A program made the translations under genes and the position numbers. From Chara braunii (taxonomy: Eukaryota > Streptophyta > Charophyceae > Charales > Characeae): DNA of 26,614 bases. The notes below the pieces were generated by a model. That model made no database searches, had not been told where the DNA came from, and worked only from the letters and a program-made list of their open reading frames with translations. The stretch is from contig BFEA01000812.1 of assembly GCA_003427395.1 (NCBI GenBank), positions 340,336-366,949 of the forward strand. Direction: 5' to 3'. This document shows, piece after piece, positions 8,377-17,386 of this stretch. Within the stretch, counting starts at the first letter, position 1. Every line of letters starts with the position of its first letter.

Positions 8377-8730
8377 ATAAGCCTAGCAGCGGTCCCGAAA
8401 TGGATTAGCGTAAGAAGCTACAGTGGGGTCGACGTGTGGTGTTATACATTCCACCTATGGACGGGAGACTTTGATGTGACCCTCTATGTAGAAGAGGGGC
8501 AAGACCAGGGAGAGAATTTCCTCCTCGGATGGGAGGCGGCGGTCAATGACTCTCGGGGGGCTAGAGGTGAGCTGCGAGGGTACGGATTCAGTTACTTCTA
8601 CTCCTTAGGGTATCGAACTTATCCTAGGGGCGGTCGGCCTGCGCCGGTGATTCCGGACGCCTATCTCGACGGGTCGGACGGGTGGAGAATATTAATAGCG
8701 ATTATAGAGAAGATAGTGGGGCGCCTATGA
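8377..8730 (+). CDS. Family X copy 1, unknown protein
   Basis: First of three tandem paralogues of a ~105-120 aa family I do not recognise. The frame is open from 8377, and similarity to copy 2 begins at an ISV motif near 8402. Shared blocks are DVWCYTFHLWTGDFD, LYVEEG, YRTYPRG, PAPVIPDAYLDGSDGW and a C-terminal IIEKIV helix-like tail. No in-frame ATG precedes the conserved region, so the start may be spliced, non-ATG or lost. The stop (TGA) overlaps the ATG of copy 2 as ATGA. No signal peptide, membrane segment or catalytic signature is visible. Intact coding across the conserved region suggests it was once translated. Confidence 0.65.
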   Translation: MSLAAVPKWISVRSYSGVDVWCYTFHLWTGDFDVTLYVEEGQDQGENFLLGWEAAVNDSRGARGELRGYGFSYFYSLGYRTYPRGGRPAPVIPDAYLDGSDGWRILIAIIEKIVGRL

Positions 8731-9089
8731 GTTTGGGGGTCCTAGAGTCTGAGTCAGCGGGCATAAGCGTGGGCAGCCGTGGTGGTGTAAACGTGTGGTG
8801 CTACAACTTTTACCTGTGGACAGGAGATTTCGATATAGCGCTTTACGTGGAAGAAGGGACCGACCGAGGGGAAGCCTTCCTAAATAGTTGGGAAGAAGCG
8901 GTTGGCCAAACACACCTAGAGAGGGAGCTTTTAGGAGGGTACGGGATCCCGTATTTCTATACTCTGAGGTGTCGCACCTTCCGACGAGGGGAGAAACCCG
9001 CCCCGGTTATACCGGAAGCGTATCTAGATGGGTCAGACGGGTGGAGAGTGCTAGTCTCGATCATAGAGGAGATAGTGGAGAACATATGA
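8727..9089 (+). CDS. Family X copy 2, unknown protein (intact)
   Basis: A complete 120-codon frame that starts at the ATG overlapping the stop of copy 1 (ATGA) and ends in an ATGA overlap with copy 3. An N-terminal MSLGVLESESAG extension leads to ISVGSRGGVNVWCYNFYLW, LYVEEGTDRGEAFL, ELLGGYG, a YFYTLRCRTF strand-like block, and PAPVIPEAYLDGSDGW followed by VLVSIIEEIV. It is about 60% identical by eye to copy 1 in the conserved part. The invariant aromatic and acidic residues (W, Y, DG.DGW) suggest a folded domain. Function unknown. This copy best represents the family. Confidence 0.7.
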   Translation: MSLGVLESESAGISVGSRGGVNVWCYNFYLWTGDFDIALYVEEGTDRGEAFLNSWEEAVGQTHLERELLGGYGIPYFYTLRCRTFRRGEKPAPVIPEAYLDGSDGWRVLVSIIEEIVENI

Positions 9090-9427
9090 ACTTAGGGGTC
9101 TTAGAGTTTGAGCCAGGGGGCATCAGCGTGGGTGACTGTTGGGGTAGACGTGTGGTGCTACAAGTTCTTCCTATGGACCGGGGATTGGGACATCGCCCTC
9201 TACGTTGAAGAGGGAACGGATCTAGGACAAGGTTTTCTTAGTAGTTGGGAGATCAATTGGAGAAGGAACTTCTTGGGGCCTACGAGACCTGGTATTTCTA
9301 TACTCCAGGTTACCGTACCTACCGAGGAGGTGAGCGGCCGGACCCGGTCATACCGGAGGCCTACCTCGACGGGTCCGACGGGTGGAAGGTATTTATAGAG
9401 ATCGTTAAGAAGGTGGTGCGAAGCTAG
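9086..9427 (+). pseudogene. Family X copy 3, frameshifted
   Basis: It begins at the ATG of an ATGA overlap with the stop of copy 2 (MNLGVLEFEPGG, parallel to the start of copy 2). The frame then shifts between the ISVG and VDVWCY blocks, where the DNA is two bases shorter than copy 2. It shifts again just after FLSSWE, before QLEKELLGAYETWYFY. The rest (YRTYRGG, PDPVIPEAYLDGSDGW, IVKKVV) is well conserved to TAG 9425-9427. Two indels with conserved protein on both sides indicate fairly recent inactivation, or sequence errors. Confidence 0.65.
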
Positions 9428-9434
9428 GAGGGGC

Positions 9435-10178
9435 ATGGTTAGGATTGTAGAAGCAGGGGAAGACGGCAGAGTGAAAATCGAGAAGGCAGACCTTCTCAAA
9501 GATCGCGAGTGCCTTAGCATCCCTTTGGATCATCGTACTGAAAGATACCTAGCAGGGCGCGAGAGAGGGGTGGAACTTGAGAAGGGGTTCTTCCTCTGGG
9601 CACGGTTCGCAGTGGGCATTTGGGAAGGAGATCAGTGAACTAGGAATAGACCTAGGAACGGGGGGAAGGCCCGGCAAGCGGCGGTTCGTGCCAAGGGCAC
9701 GGTCTATCTAAGTCGGGAGGCGTGGGTCGAGTACGTCACCCACTGGGTCTTAGGGTGGTATCGGGAGGACCACTGGGAGTTATGTGTGGGGCCTATCCTG
9801 AGGCGGATCTTCGAGGAGGTGCCCCTTCAACATAGCCTACCGTTCCACATGCGGGTGACTTGCGCCCGGGGCGAGGAATATTCTCGAGCCGCGGGTTGCA
9901 TCCAGGCTATCTTCCCTGCTTACGTTTTCAGGAGGGTGTGTGGAGAAGGGGTTGAGTACGAAAAAGTAGTGAAGTCTATTAGGCGAGAGAGAAGGAGAGA
10001 CCTGTCCTTTCGCTCGCTCCACTGGTTCTATTCCTATTGCGTGGACAACCATGTCCCGTACGGGGTTAGGGCAGATCGGATCAGGGAGAGGATCTCTCTT
10101 GAGTCGGAGAAAGACCGTGAGGGCGGACGGGACTACCGATACCAAAGGGTGTTTGGGGCGCGTCAAAGGGTAGAATGA
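9435..10178 (+). pseudogene. Family Y copy A, one in-frame stop
   Basis: First of four tandem paralogues of a ~210-245 aa family I do not recognise. The frame from ATG 9435 (MVRIVEAGEDGRVKIE) runs 248 codons to TGA 10176-10178 with one premature TGA at 9636-9638; the reading frame is the same on both sides. Landmarks shared with B-D are an EKGFFLWARF-type block, GTVYLSREAWVEYV, and near the C-terminus LHWFYSYCVDNHVPYG. AGGAGGGG lies directly before the ATG, but with a spacing too short for a normal ribosome site. Its stop abuts the ATG of copy B (TGAATG). Confidence 0.6.
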
Positions 10179-10814
10179 ATGGTTCTATTGGACCGGAGCG
10201 TCGGTAGGTTCGTTGAGTCTCCTCTAGACGAATGAGGGGTGTGTAGCCTGCTCCCGAGCAACGGAAGAATCCCCGATTGGAGAAGGTTAGAAGGAGGGGA
10301 GATTGTGGCTGGAGGTAATTTTGTGTGGATAGAATCGGAAGAGGCTGAGGAAAGAACGGCTGAGGTACGACTTAAGGTCACCTCGGTGATCTTCGTTAAG
10401 CCGGAGGCTTGGTCGAAGATTATTGTACCCCTGGTCTTGGGCCAAGGGGGTGGGCTGGACTCGTTGATCAGGGAGGCTAGAGAAGTCAGGAGGAGGTGGA
10501 TAGATAGGGTCCGAAAGGAATTTGAATTTGAGGCATTGGAAACCGAGAGGTTCGCCAGGGCAGGCGAACTCCCAAGGGCAAGTTACCCTATGACCGTGTG
10601 GGTCCCGAGCTTTGTGTTCTCGAGAGAGAGTGAGGGAAGAAGGGTGAGACTCCTAGAGAGGGGAAAGAGTTTGGGATTACCCTTTGGAGCCCTGTGGACG
10701 CTGTACATGCATTGCATCGATCAGGGTATCCCTCCACGCAGGAAGCTTTGGGGTATTTTTAGGAGATTGGGGGTCTTAGAGAAACCTTTTACTCTCTCAC
10801 CGGAAAGATACTGA
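10179..10814 (+). pseudogene. Family Y copy B, one in-frame stop
   Basis: It starts at the ATG directly following the stop of copy A and spans 212 codons with one premature TGA at 10233-10235. That stop falls within a DE.G segment matching DEGKVLVP of copy C. Beyond it are GGEIVAGGNFVWIES, VTSVIFVKPEAWSKI, GELPRASYPM (shared with copy C as GEVPRASG) and LWTLYMHCIDQGIPPR. A start at the GTG 10239 downstream of the stop would give a shorter, uninterrupted 191-codon frame. Function unknown. Confidence 0.6.
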
Positions 10815-10842
10815 CGGTGGGTTTTCAAAACGGCGTTGGTAG

Positions 10843-11571
10843 ATGGTGAGATTTGTGCTCAGTGAAAACGGGGTGGTAGAAGCAATAGAGGCTAGTGACG
10901 AGGGTAAAGTCTTGGTCCCGAGAGACCCTCACGTGACCCCTTACAGGATGAGCGTTGAGAAGGGCGGAGTCATCCGAGAAGGGGTCTACGTGTGGGTTCG
11001 AGCTCGCAGGCTCACTTGGAAGGAAGGAGTGCAAAGAGGAGGTCCACCGGACCTCGGTCGTTTCCTAGAGATTCGGGCTACGATCTTCCTCAACGAGGAG
11101 ACGTGGACTGAAGTGTGGAGAGGATTGGTAACAGGCCAAGAGACCCATACGGAGTATCGTGAGTCCGCGAGGTTGTTAGCGACGAACCTGGTGCTAGGTG
11201 ATTACAAGAAAGGGACTTTCAAGTCGTTGTCACAAGTGTCCTTCGCCGAACCCGGCGAGGTCCCTCGTGCGTCCGGAGTCCTCCACGCGAACTTACCCCA
11301 ATTCTTGACAAACTCATTCTTAAGAGACCCGGAGGAAAGAGTGGTGGCGGTACTTAGAGCAGCTCGGGAATCCGGAGTGCGGACTAGGGGATTGTTTTGG
11401 CTCTACACGTGGTTCGTGGATGCTGGGGTTCCCCCAAGAGGGGAGTTGTCCGCGATATTCGGGAGATTGAGAGAGTTCGAGGGGATCCGAGCTCACGTCG
11501 CGGACGTCCCGTACGCCCGCCTCTTTGGGGAAGAGCAGGTGGCTAATCGGCGGGGGTACGAAGCCCGATGA
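10843..11571 (+). CDS. Family Y copy C, unknown protein (intact)
   Basis: The only fully open member, 242 aa from ATG 10843 (MVRFVLSENGVVEAIEASDE). Blocks in order: GGVIREGVYVWVRA (residues ~45-60), RATIFLNEETWTEVWRGLV (~80-98), GEVPRASG (~138), FLRDPEERVVAVLRAARESG (~157-176), LFWLYTWFVDAGVPPRGEL (~181-199) and IFGRLREFEG (~201). The LFWLYTWFVD block is aromatic and helix-like, followed by a PP turn. No transmembrane segment is long enough to be convincing, and no catalytic motif is recognised. It lies 28 bp after copy B and overlaps copy D by 4 bp (ATGA). As the intact copy it is the best query for homology searches. Confidence 0.7.
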   Translation: MVRFVLSENGVVEAIEASDEGKVLVPRDPHVTPYRMSVEKGGVIREGVYVWVRARRLTWKEGVQRGGPPDLGRFLEIRATIFLNEETWTEVWRGLVTGQETHTEYRESARLLATNLVLGDYKKGTFKSLSQVSFAEPGEVPRASGVLHANLPQFLTNSFLRDPEERVVAVLRAARESGVRTRGLFWLYTWFVDAGVPPRGELSAIFGRLREFEGIRAHVADVPYARLFGEEQVANRRGYEAR

Positions 11572-12266
11572 TAAGGGGGGTTCCTGAAACTCTTTGGGCC
11601 TCGATAGAACCTGTGAGTGAGGAAGGGGAAGTTGTCGAAGTCTCCTTGCCCAAGGAAAGTCGGAGGGATCCGACAAGGTCCATTCGGAAGGAGGTGGCGG
11701 AGATACTCCGAGGGAGAACATTCGTCCGGGCGACGGTGAGCAGCGGAGAGGGGTTGGTAGTTGGAGAAGCCACAGTGTTCCTTTCTAAGGAAGGGTTTCT
11801 GAAGGTAGTCCGCAATTTAAAATTAAGGGAGGACCCGCTTGTGGACGCGTCGGCGGTCCAATAACGTTTAGAAAGGTTTGTGGAAGAAGCGAGCCCTCGA
11901 GAAGAATACCCTAGGGTCTACCGAGTAACCTACGGGGGTTGGGAAGAGATACCTAGGTTTTTCGACAGTGACCCCATCGAAGTCCCTTGATTTATTCTCG
12001 AGCGGGTTTATCCCTCGGAAGTGGTTCGGAAGGCGGTAGGACGTAGGATCGCGGTCCTGCGCCAATTTCGGTTTACAAGGTCGGACCTACATTCCCTATT
12101 GACCTGGTGCATTCAGAGTCTGTACGAGGATAATTGGTCCTCACTAGAGGGACTGGGCTACGCCTTTGAGGGTTGGGAGGCTTGCGGTCATGCCCACTCT
12201 GCCACCTCCCTCTCTCTCTCTCTCTCACTCTCAGTCCCGATCGTGCGCTGGAGTTGCCGTGCGTAG
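11568..12266 (+). pseudogene. Family Y copy D, two in-frame stops
   Basis: It starts at an ATG overlapping the stop of copy C (ATGA). It stays in one frame through a TAA at 11862-11864 and a TGA at 11988-11990. Family blocks are recognisable: GRTFVRATV, GEATVFLSKEGFLKVV, SPREEYPRVYRV, and a diverged LHSLLTWCIQSLY in place of the LFWLYTWFVD block. The frame then runs into the CT minisatellite at ~12,200, so the natural C-terminus is lost or replaced by repeat-encoded Ser-Leu. It is the most diverged of the four copies. Confidence 0.55.
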
Positions 12267-12517
12267 CTCGACTAGCTCTCCTTAAGTTCTGCAGTCGGAG
12301 CGCTCCTCCTCTCTCTCTCTCTCTCTCTCCCTCTCTCTCGGACCCGATCGCGCGCTGGAGTTGCCGTGCGTAGCTCGACGAGCTCTCCTCCAGTTCTGCA
12401 GTCGGAATGCTCCTCCTCTCTCTCTCTCTCTCCCTCTCACTCTCGGACCCAATCGCGCGCTGGAGTTGCCGTGCGTAGCTCGACGAGCTCTCCTCTAGTT
12501 CTGCAGTCGGAATGCTC

Positions 12518-12567
<50 letters not shown>

Positions 12568-12681
12568 TCTCACTCTCGGACCCGATCGCGCGCTGGAGTT
12601 GCCGTCCGTAGCTCGACGAGCTCTCCTCCAGTTCTGCAATCGGAATGCTCCTCCTCTCTCTTTCTTTCTCTCTCTCTCTCT

Positions 12682-12757
<76 letters not shown>

Positions 12758-12758
12758 N

Positions 12759-12849
<91 letters not shown>

Positions 12850-12870
12850 ACCCGATCGTGCGCTAGTGCC
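12236..12870. repeat. Five-unit minisatellite with (CT)n expansions
   Basis: A block beginning CCCGATCGCGCGCTGGAGTT and continuing through AGCTCGACGAGCT and TTCTGCAGTCGGAATGCTCC is repeated at 12236, 12343, 12448, 12581 and, diverged, 12851. Each copy is followed by a CT tract of different length. AGCTC-GAC-GAGCT is a small palindrome in each unit. The frames rich in Ser-Leu that cross it are products of the CT repeat and not genes. Confidence 0.9.
12653..12847. repeat. Long (CT)n microsatellite
   Basis: Nearly uninterrupted CT dinucleotides of about 195 bp, with an N at 12758 that marks an unresolved base. True length is uncertain, since such tracts are poorly assembled. Confidence 0.9.
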
Positions 12871-13099
12871 ACCGCTGCGCAGCTTCGACGAACTTTCCGC
12901 ACGCGCAGGCCGAACACACTTCCAATTCTCCCCCTCCCCACGCTCCTTTCCCTCGTGCGTCCGTTCTTCTCCCTCTCACCTCTTTCTTCCTCCCGACCTT
13001 GCCCGATCTCGAGCCCCTCCGGCGAGAGGGCAGCCACTAAGCCCAACGTGCGTTAGAACTCCCCTGCGGACGCGCACCCTGAGTCCTTGTCGTACGTAG

Positions 13100-14806
13100 A
13101 GCGCACGGACGCCGATATGCGGTGGTTGACGCAAAAAAAATCTCCTACGTGCGTGAAAACAACTATCTCATGCCCCACCCTTCTTTTTTTTTTCTCTCCC
13201 TCACTTCCTTATATACCTTTTTTTCTCCCTTGGATCGATCCTTCCCTTCTCCCTTTCTTCCAATCAGCGCCCCCTCTTCTTCCCTCGCTTCCACTCCTCC
13301 CTCCTCCTCGTTCTCCCGCCAACCGTTCGTCAGATTTTTGATTCCCTGTCCATGCTTCGTCAAATTTTCAATTTCCCGCTTCTCCTCCGATGACACTTCC
13401 CGGTTTTCCAAGATCGCATCCTCCTCCTTTGCGGTCCCGCCTCCCTTAATCAGTCAGTTGCAGCTTTCTCCACCCTGATAGAACTCCTCCCTCCTTTCGG
13501 CATCTGATAGTTCACGGGTAGGGGTTGCAGCCCCGATCTTGATTGCTTGCTTGGTTCGAAGCTCGCCTGCACCTCAGACGATTTTCCGCCCAGGTACATT
13601 CCCATGCGCACCCCTCACATACCCGCGTGATGCTCCCCCCGACGCCACCTCTTCTTGGATGGTGGTCAAAAACTGCAATGGCGCACAAAGTCCGATCTCA
13701 CGTCTCTCCTTCCAATTGGACCACCCTCCTTCTAGCAGAGGGATCGATCATGGGGGGAGATCTAGTCCAAATACATTTTTTCCGTGCACGCTGCTCATCT
13801 CCCTGGGGAATGTCCCTTCCTCGGACTGCCTCCAACTACCCGAGCCAACCCCTTTCGGCGGTTAGCAAGAAGCCCGAGGTGCGCGCGCATCTGGTTCTGT
13901 CCGCTGTCGATTCCTCTCCCGGGATTTTTCAGCTTAGCTAGCGCAATGCCAGTCAGAGTTAGTCTTAGCTGCTTGCATACGTAGCCCCTCCCCCTTTGTC
14001 GATCCCTCTTCTTTATTCGAGCTGATCAGACACGGTCAACCGTTTTCCCGATCATCACCGGGGTGCTTCCCTGCGATGTGGCCCACCGTTTTAGTTTCTT
14101 AGCTTTAACCGACTTGATTTCTTCGTTCGCTGCCCATCATTCTCTCAACTTCCCTGTATCGTGGGCCCCAGACCAACCCGAGACATCGAATTCATCCTTT
14201 CCTGCTAGGGACCCTATCGAGCATACCTGGCAGGGTTCTGCATCCTTCCTTGCCCAGCGGTTCACCCCCACCTTTGCGCAGCGGCCTCCTTCCTGGTACA
14301 TCACGAGGAAATCCCGAATTCGTGGTCTGCGTCTGGTATTAAGCGGTGTGCCGTAATCCGACCGCTCCTTGTAGTCAAACCTGGGTCCACACGGGTTCCG
14401 TTCTCCCGGAATTTTTCGTGGGTCATCCAAAGTCTGCCACCATGTCCCGTTTCCTTGATCCTGGCATAAAAAAAACTCCAAATCTTTGGGATCCGCGCGG
14501 GCCCGCTTGCGACCATGGTCCGAACTGATGCTCCAATCCATCGAAGGGTTAGTATGAAGACCCGGACATCTCGAATTACTCACAAGGCGCACTTTCACAT
14601 GCATGCATACATCAAACCCACGCAAAACAGTAAAGGAAAGAAAAAAACATTTCTCATTTCGAAAAAGAAAGGCCTTCGACTGGTAGGCAGCCGCCCAACA
14701 ACCAGCCCACACCCCAATTCTCGCCGTCCCTGGCGAGCTTCTCCCGTAGCCCCCTTTTCTTAATCTTTTCCCCCACACCCTTCTGGTTCCCATGGTTCGT
14801 ATTACC
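13100..14806 (-). other. Candidate 3' LTR / untranslated region of the gypsy element
   Basis: This stretch lies downstream of the minus-strand pol, after a polypurine tract, and contains a TATA box reading in the same direction. That is the layout of a 3' LTR. No second copy exists near the gag start, so the LTR boundaries cannot be proven. The one long frame inside (14137-14793, minus) has no recognisable domain, and I regard it as chance. Confidence 0.35.
13209..13215 (-). promoter_or_regulatory. TATA box, minus strand
   Basis: TATATAA on the minus strand, in the context GGTATATAAGG, is a good match to a eukaryotic TATA box. It would direct transcription towards lower coordinates, as expected of an LTR promoter in the candidate 3' LTR. 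Confidence 0.4.
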
Positions 14807-14807
14807 T

Positions 14808-14838
14808 TCCCTCCCTTTTTTTTTTTCTTTTTTTTTTT
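14808..14838 (-). other. Candidate polypurine tract
   Basis: On the minus strand this is a run of A residues interrupted by one G and followed by GGGAGGGAAGG. It sits 400 bp beyond the end of pol. Such a tract primes plus-strand DNA synthesis just upstream of a 3' LTR, so its location fits. A simple A-rich repeat is an alternative. Confidence 0.4.
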
Positions 14839-15241
14839 AGATTCCGCCCCCCCCTTTTGTTCCTCCTTAACCCTTTGCTTTCTACCCGCATTGCCTCAGT
14901 ATGGTACAACCTACTTAGCCTCCTACCCTCTACTCCATAACACATGTTTCTATTAACTAGGGTCCGACCTTCCTTTCGAAGTCATGATACATGTTCTCCT
15001 TGGACAATGTTACAACCCTCCTTTTTAACTAATCTACAGTTTCCTATGACACAGTATTTCTATGCTGTCTCTAACTATTGTACATTCCCTCACTTTTTTT
15101 GTCCATGCGGCTCCTTTCCCTGTTTCCGTCCCCTCGCCTTTCTTTCAAACCTTTCTCTTTTTCTCTTCCTTTCTTCTTTCTCACGCTTGATTCTCAAGGC
15201 TTTCCTTGAAGCGTCCCTTCTCTCTCTCATCCTCCGTTTTC

Positions 15242-15676
15242 TTAGTTGGTCGGTATCACTATCATCCTCCCTGGGCCGTTTTTTCTTTTGGGGGTCTTGG
15301 GCAGGGGAGGTTTGCGAACCTTATACCCCCTCCTAGGCGGCCATTAAGAGGCCCCTTGTCTCGAAGTCTCTCCTTTCTCACGGGCAACGGTCACTTCCCC
15401 GTCGACTGCTTCCTTGCCCTTCCCTTTCGTTTCTTTCCTGACGGTCCCTCGCCATCGAAAGAGTTTGAGACGAGTCCCTGCGACAGGGTCCCGTAATCTA
15501 GTCCCATCCAAGTCGGTGAGTAGGTATGCTCCCCCATCCAACCTCTTTAGGACTCGGTACGGCCCCATCCATCGGTTGACCAATTTTCTGCTCCAAGTCT
15601 TTTGTAGCGATGAGTCGTACATAAGGACAAGGTCACTGGTCCCTATCGGCTTTTGCTAGACCCGCAGATTCTTGTC
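15242..15676 (-). pseudogene. pol: Ty3/gypsy integrase C-terminal domain
   Basis: The C-terminal end of the Pol polyprotein. The WMGPYRVLKRLDGGAYLLTD motif (~15,562-15,503) with a following TRLKLF is typical of the SH3-like C-terminal integrase domain, which binds DNA. The frame is the same as the rest of pol and crosses TAG at 15656-15658 and TAA at 15344-15346. After the latter, a basic tail (GYKVRKPPLPKTPKRK) continues to the final TAA at 15242-15244. Confidence 0.8.
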
Positions 15677-16330
15677 TTACCTCTCTTTCCCTTTTACCCT
15701 TTCCTTCTCGATGTGTTTCCCCGCCTCGGCGAGTCCGACGTCCAAATTTTCGGCTATTTGCTGGATCCTTGCCTCCAAAAGTTCACACCTTGTCATGTTG
15801 GTTCTCCACGAGACACTCGTCCAAGTGTCGATGTGGAACTCGATGGGCAGCGGATAGTGCTTACCGAACCAAAGGGTGTAAGGGGGATACCCCGTACTTG
15901 ACTTCACCGTGATATTATCTGCCCATACTGCATATCGTAAATACTTCGGCCATTGTTCCACACGCCCTTTGCACCAGTTTTCCAAGGCGTCTACTAGGGT
16001 TTGGTGGCCTCTTTCGACCGGAGCGTTACTTTGGGGGTGATAAGCGGTCGTATAGGCCGCTTTAATCCCTGCCTTTTCCAACATCACCTTGACCCTTTGA
16101 CTTAGGAATTCCGACCCCCTATCCAAAACTATCTTTCCAACACAACCGTACCGGACAATGTACTCCAAGAGAAAGTCACTCATCTCTTCGACCGTCTTCT
16201 TCTTAATAGCCTTAGCCTCTACGAATCTGGTGAGGTCATCGCGGGCATTGATTATGTACCGAAGCCCGCTGACTCCTTTAGGCATGGTTACTAGGTCGAC
16301 ATGGACCTTTTCGCCCGGAACAGTGGGAAG
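15677..16330 (-). pseudogene. pol: Ty3/gypsy integrase catalytic core
   Basis: Integrase inserts retroelement DNA into the host genome. The D,D-35-E triad can be placed: the first Asp in EKVHVDLVTMPKG (just upstream of the first Met at 16285), the second in KIVLDRGSEF, and the Glu in YHPQSNAPVERGHQTL. The following WPKYLRYAVWADNITVKSST block is also typical. A TAG at 16331-16333 separates it from the zinc domain, and a TAA at 15677-15679 ends it, but the frame is unchanged on both sides. All catalytic residues are retained; only the nonsense codons block expression. Confidence 0.9.
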
Positions 16331-17386
16331 CTAAGGGACCAAGGGCTCCTTGTAGCGAACGGTCGCCCTCTTTTGGCAGGCGTCACAGGTCAAACAGTAC
16401 TTTTCGACTTCCCCGTACTGCCCGTCCCACCAATAGAGCCTACGGACTTTGTCAAAAGTGCCTTTCACCCCTCTATGCCCTCCGACGATCCCGTCGTGCA
16501 ACTCCTCTATAACGGCCTTCCTTTCTGCCGGGTCGCAAAGCACCCTCATGGGAATAGCAAACTTGGTAGGCCTCTTAAAGAGGTGTCCCCCTCGTAGGCA
16601 GTACCCGAGTGCCTCTTTCCTAATCACCTCGGTGCCTTTCTCTCGTCCCTCTAGGTACAACCCTATATCGCTGTACTTCCCATCGTAAAGGTTAGCCAGG
16701 AACGTTTCCGGCCTTCTTTCTTCCTCTCGGATGGTCACCCCCACTCGTGCCCGGTTGGCGGTCACTTGGATCATCTCTTCCTTGGTCATCGCTGCCCTTG
16801 CATCCTTTGACTTCTGGTAATCTTCCTCTCGGATCGGGAGTCGGGACAGCCCGTCGGCGACCTGATTTTTGGCCCCAGAGATTCGCTCGACCCTATAGTC
16901 GTAGAGCCTAATATGTATCATCCACCTGGCGATAGTTGGGTCGGTCAGAGAGAAGTCCTTTTGAAGGACAGCCGCTACCGCGGTCGGGTCTACTCTCAGG
17001 AGGAAACACCGCCCGTAGATGTAGTGACGGAAGGTCTTTAAGCAGTGCAACACCCCTAGCACTTCTTTCTTGAACTGACTAAAGTTCCTCTCAACGGGAT
17101 TTAAGGCCCGACTCTTAAAATGAAGAGGCCTCTCTTTTCCGTTTTGATCCTTTTGCGACAGAAGTCCTCCTACGGAACAAGGTCCAGTGTCCGTAGCAAC
17201 TATGAATGGTCGACTTTCCTCATCCTCGAAGAACGGAACCCCGAGGATCTGCCCTCCTTCGCGGAACTCTTCTTTAAGGACCTCCATGGCCGCGACCTGC
17301 TCGTCTCCCCAAATCCATCCCTCCGATTTTCTAAGCAGCCATCTAAGAGGCTCCGCTTTCTCACTGTACACTCTTATAAAGATCCT
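16331..17386 (-). pseudogene. pol: Ty3/gypsy RT connection, RNase H and integrase zinc domain
   Basis: Begins with RIFIRVYSEKAEPL, the end of the RT thumb and connection. RNase H follows, with acidic residues in FIVATDTGPCSVGGLLSQ, in ERNFSQFKKEVLGVLH, in LLRVDPTAVAAVL and in NQVADGLSRLP. These cut the RNA of the RNA/DNA hybrid. Near the C-terminus is the HHCC zinc domain of integrase: HDGIVGGHRGVKGTF followed by CLTCDACQKR. About 350 codons are open from 17371 with a complete set of key residues. Nonsense codons sit at both ends (TAG 17387-17389 and TAG 16331-16333), with the frame continuing through them. Confidence 0.9.

Noticed and set aside
12173-13099. Ser/Leu-rich proteins across the CT tracts
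   Set aside because: They are translations of (CT)n and contain an N; the minus-frame Glu/Arg version is equally trivial.
13087-13984. + strand frames at 13.1-14.0 kb
   Set aside because: No domain; the segment lies in the candidate LTR of the minus-strand element, and the frames overlap one another.
14137-14793. 218-aa minus-strand protein
   Set aside because: Longest frame in the candidate LTR, but no recognisable motif and no paralogue; LTRs often hold long chance frames.
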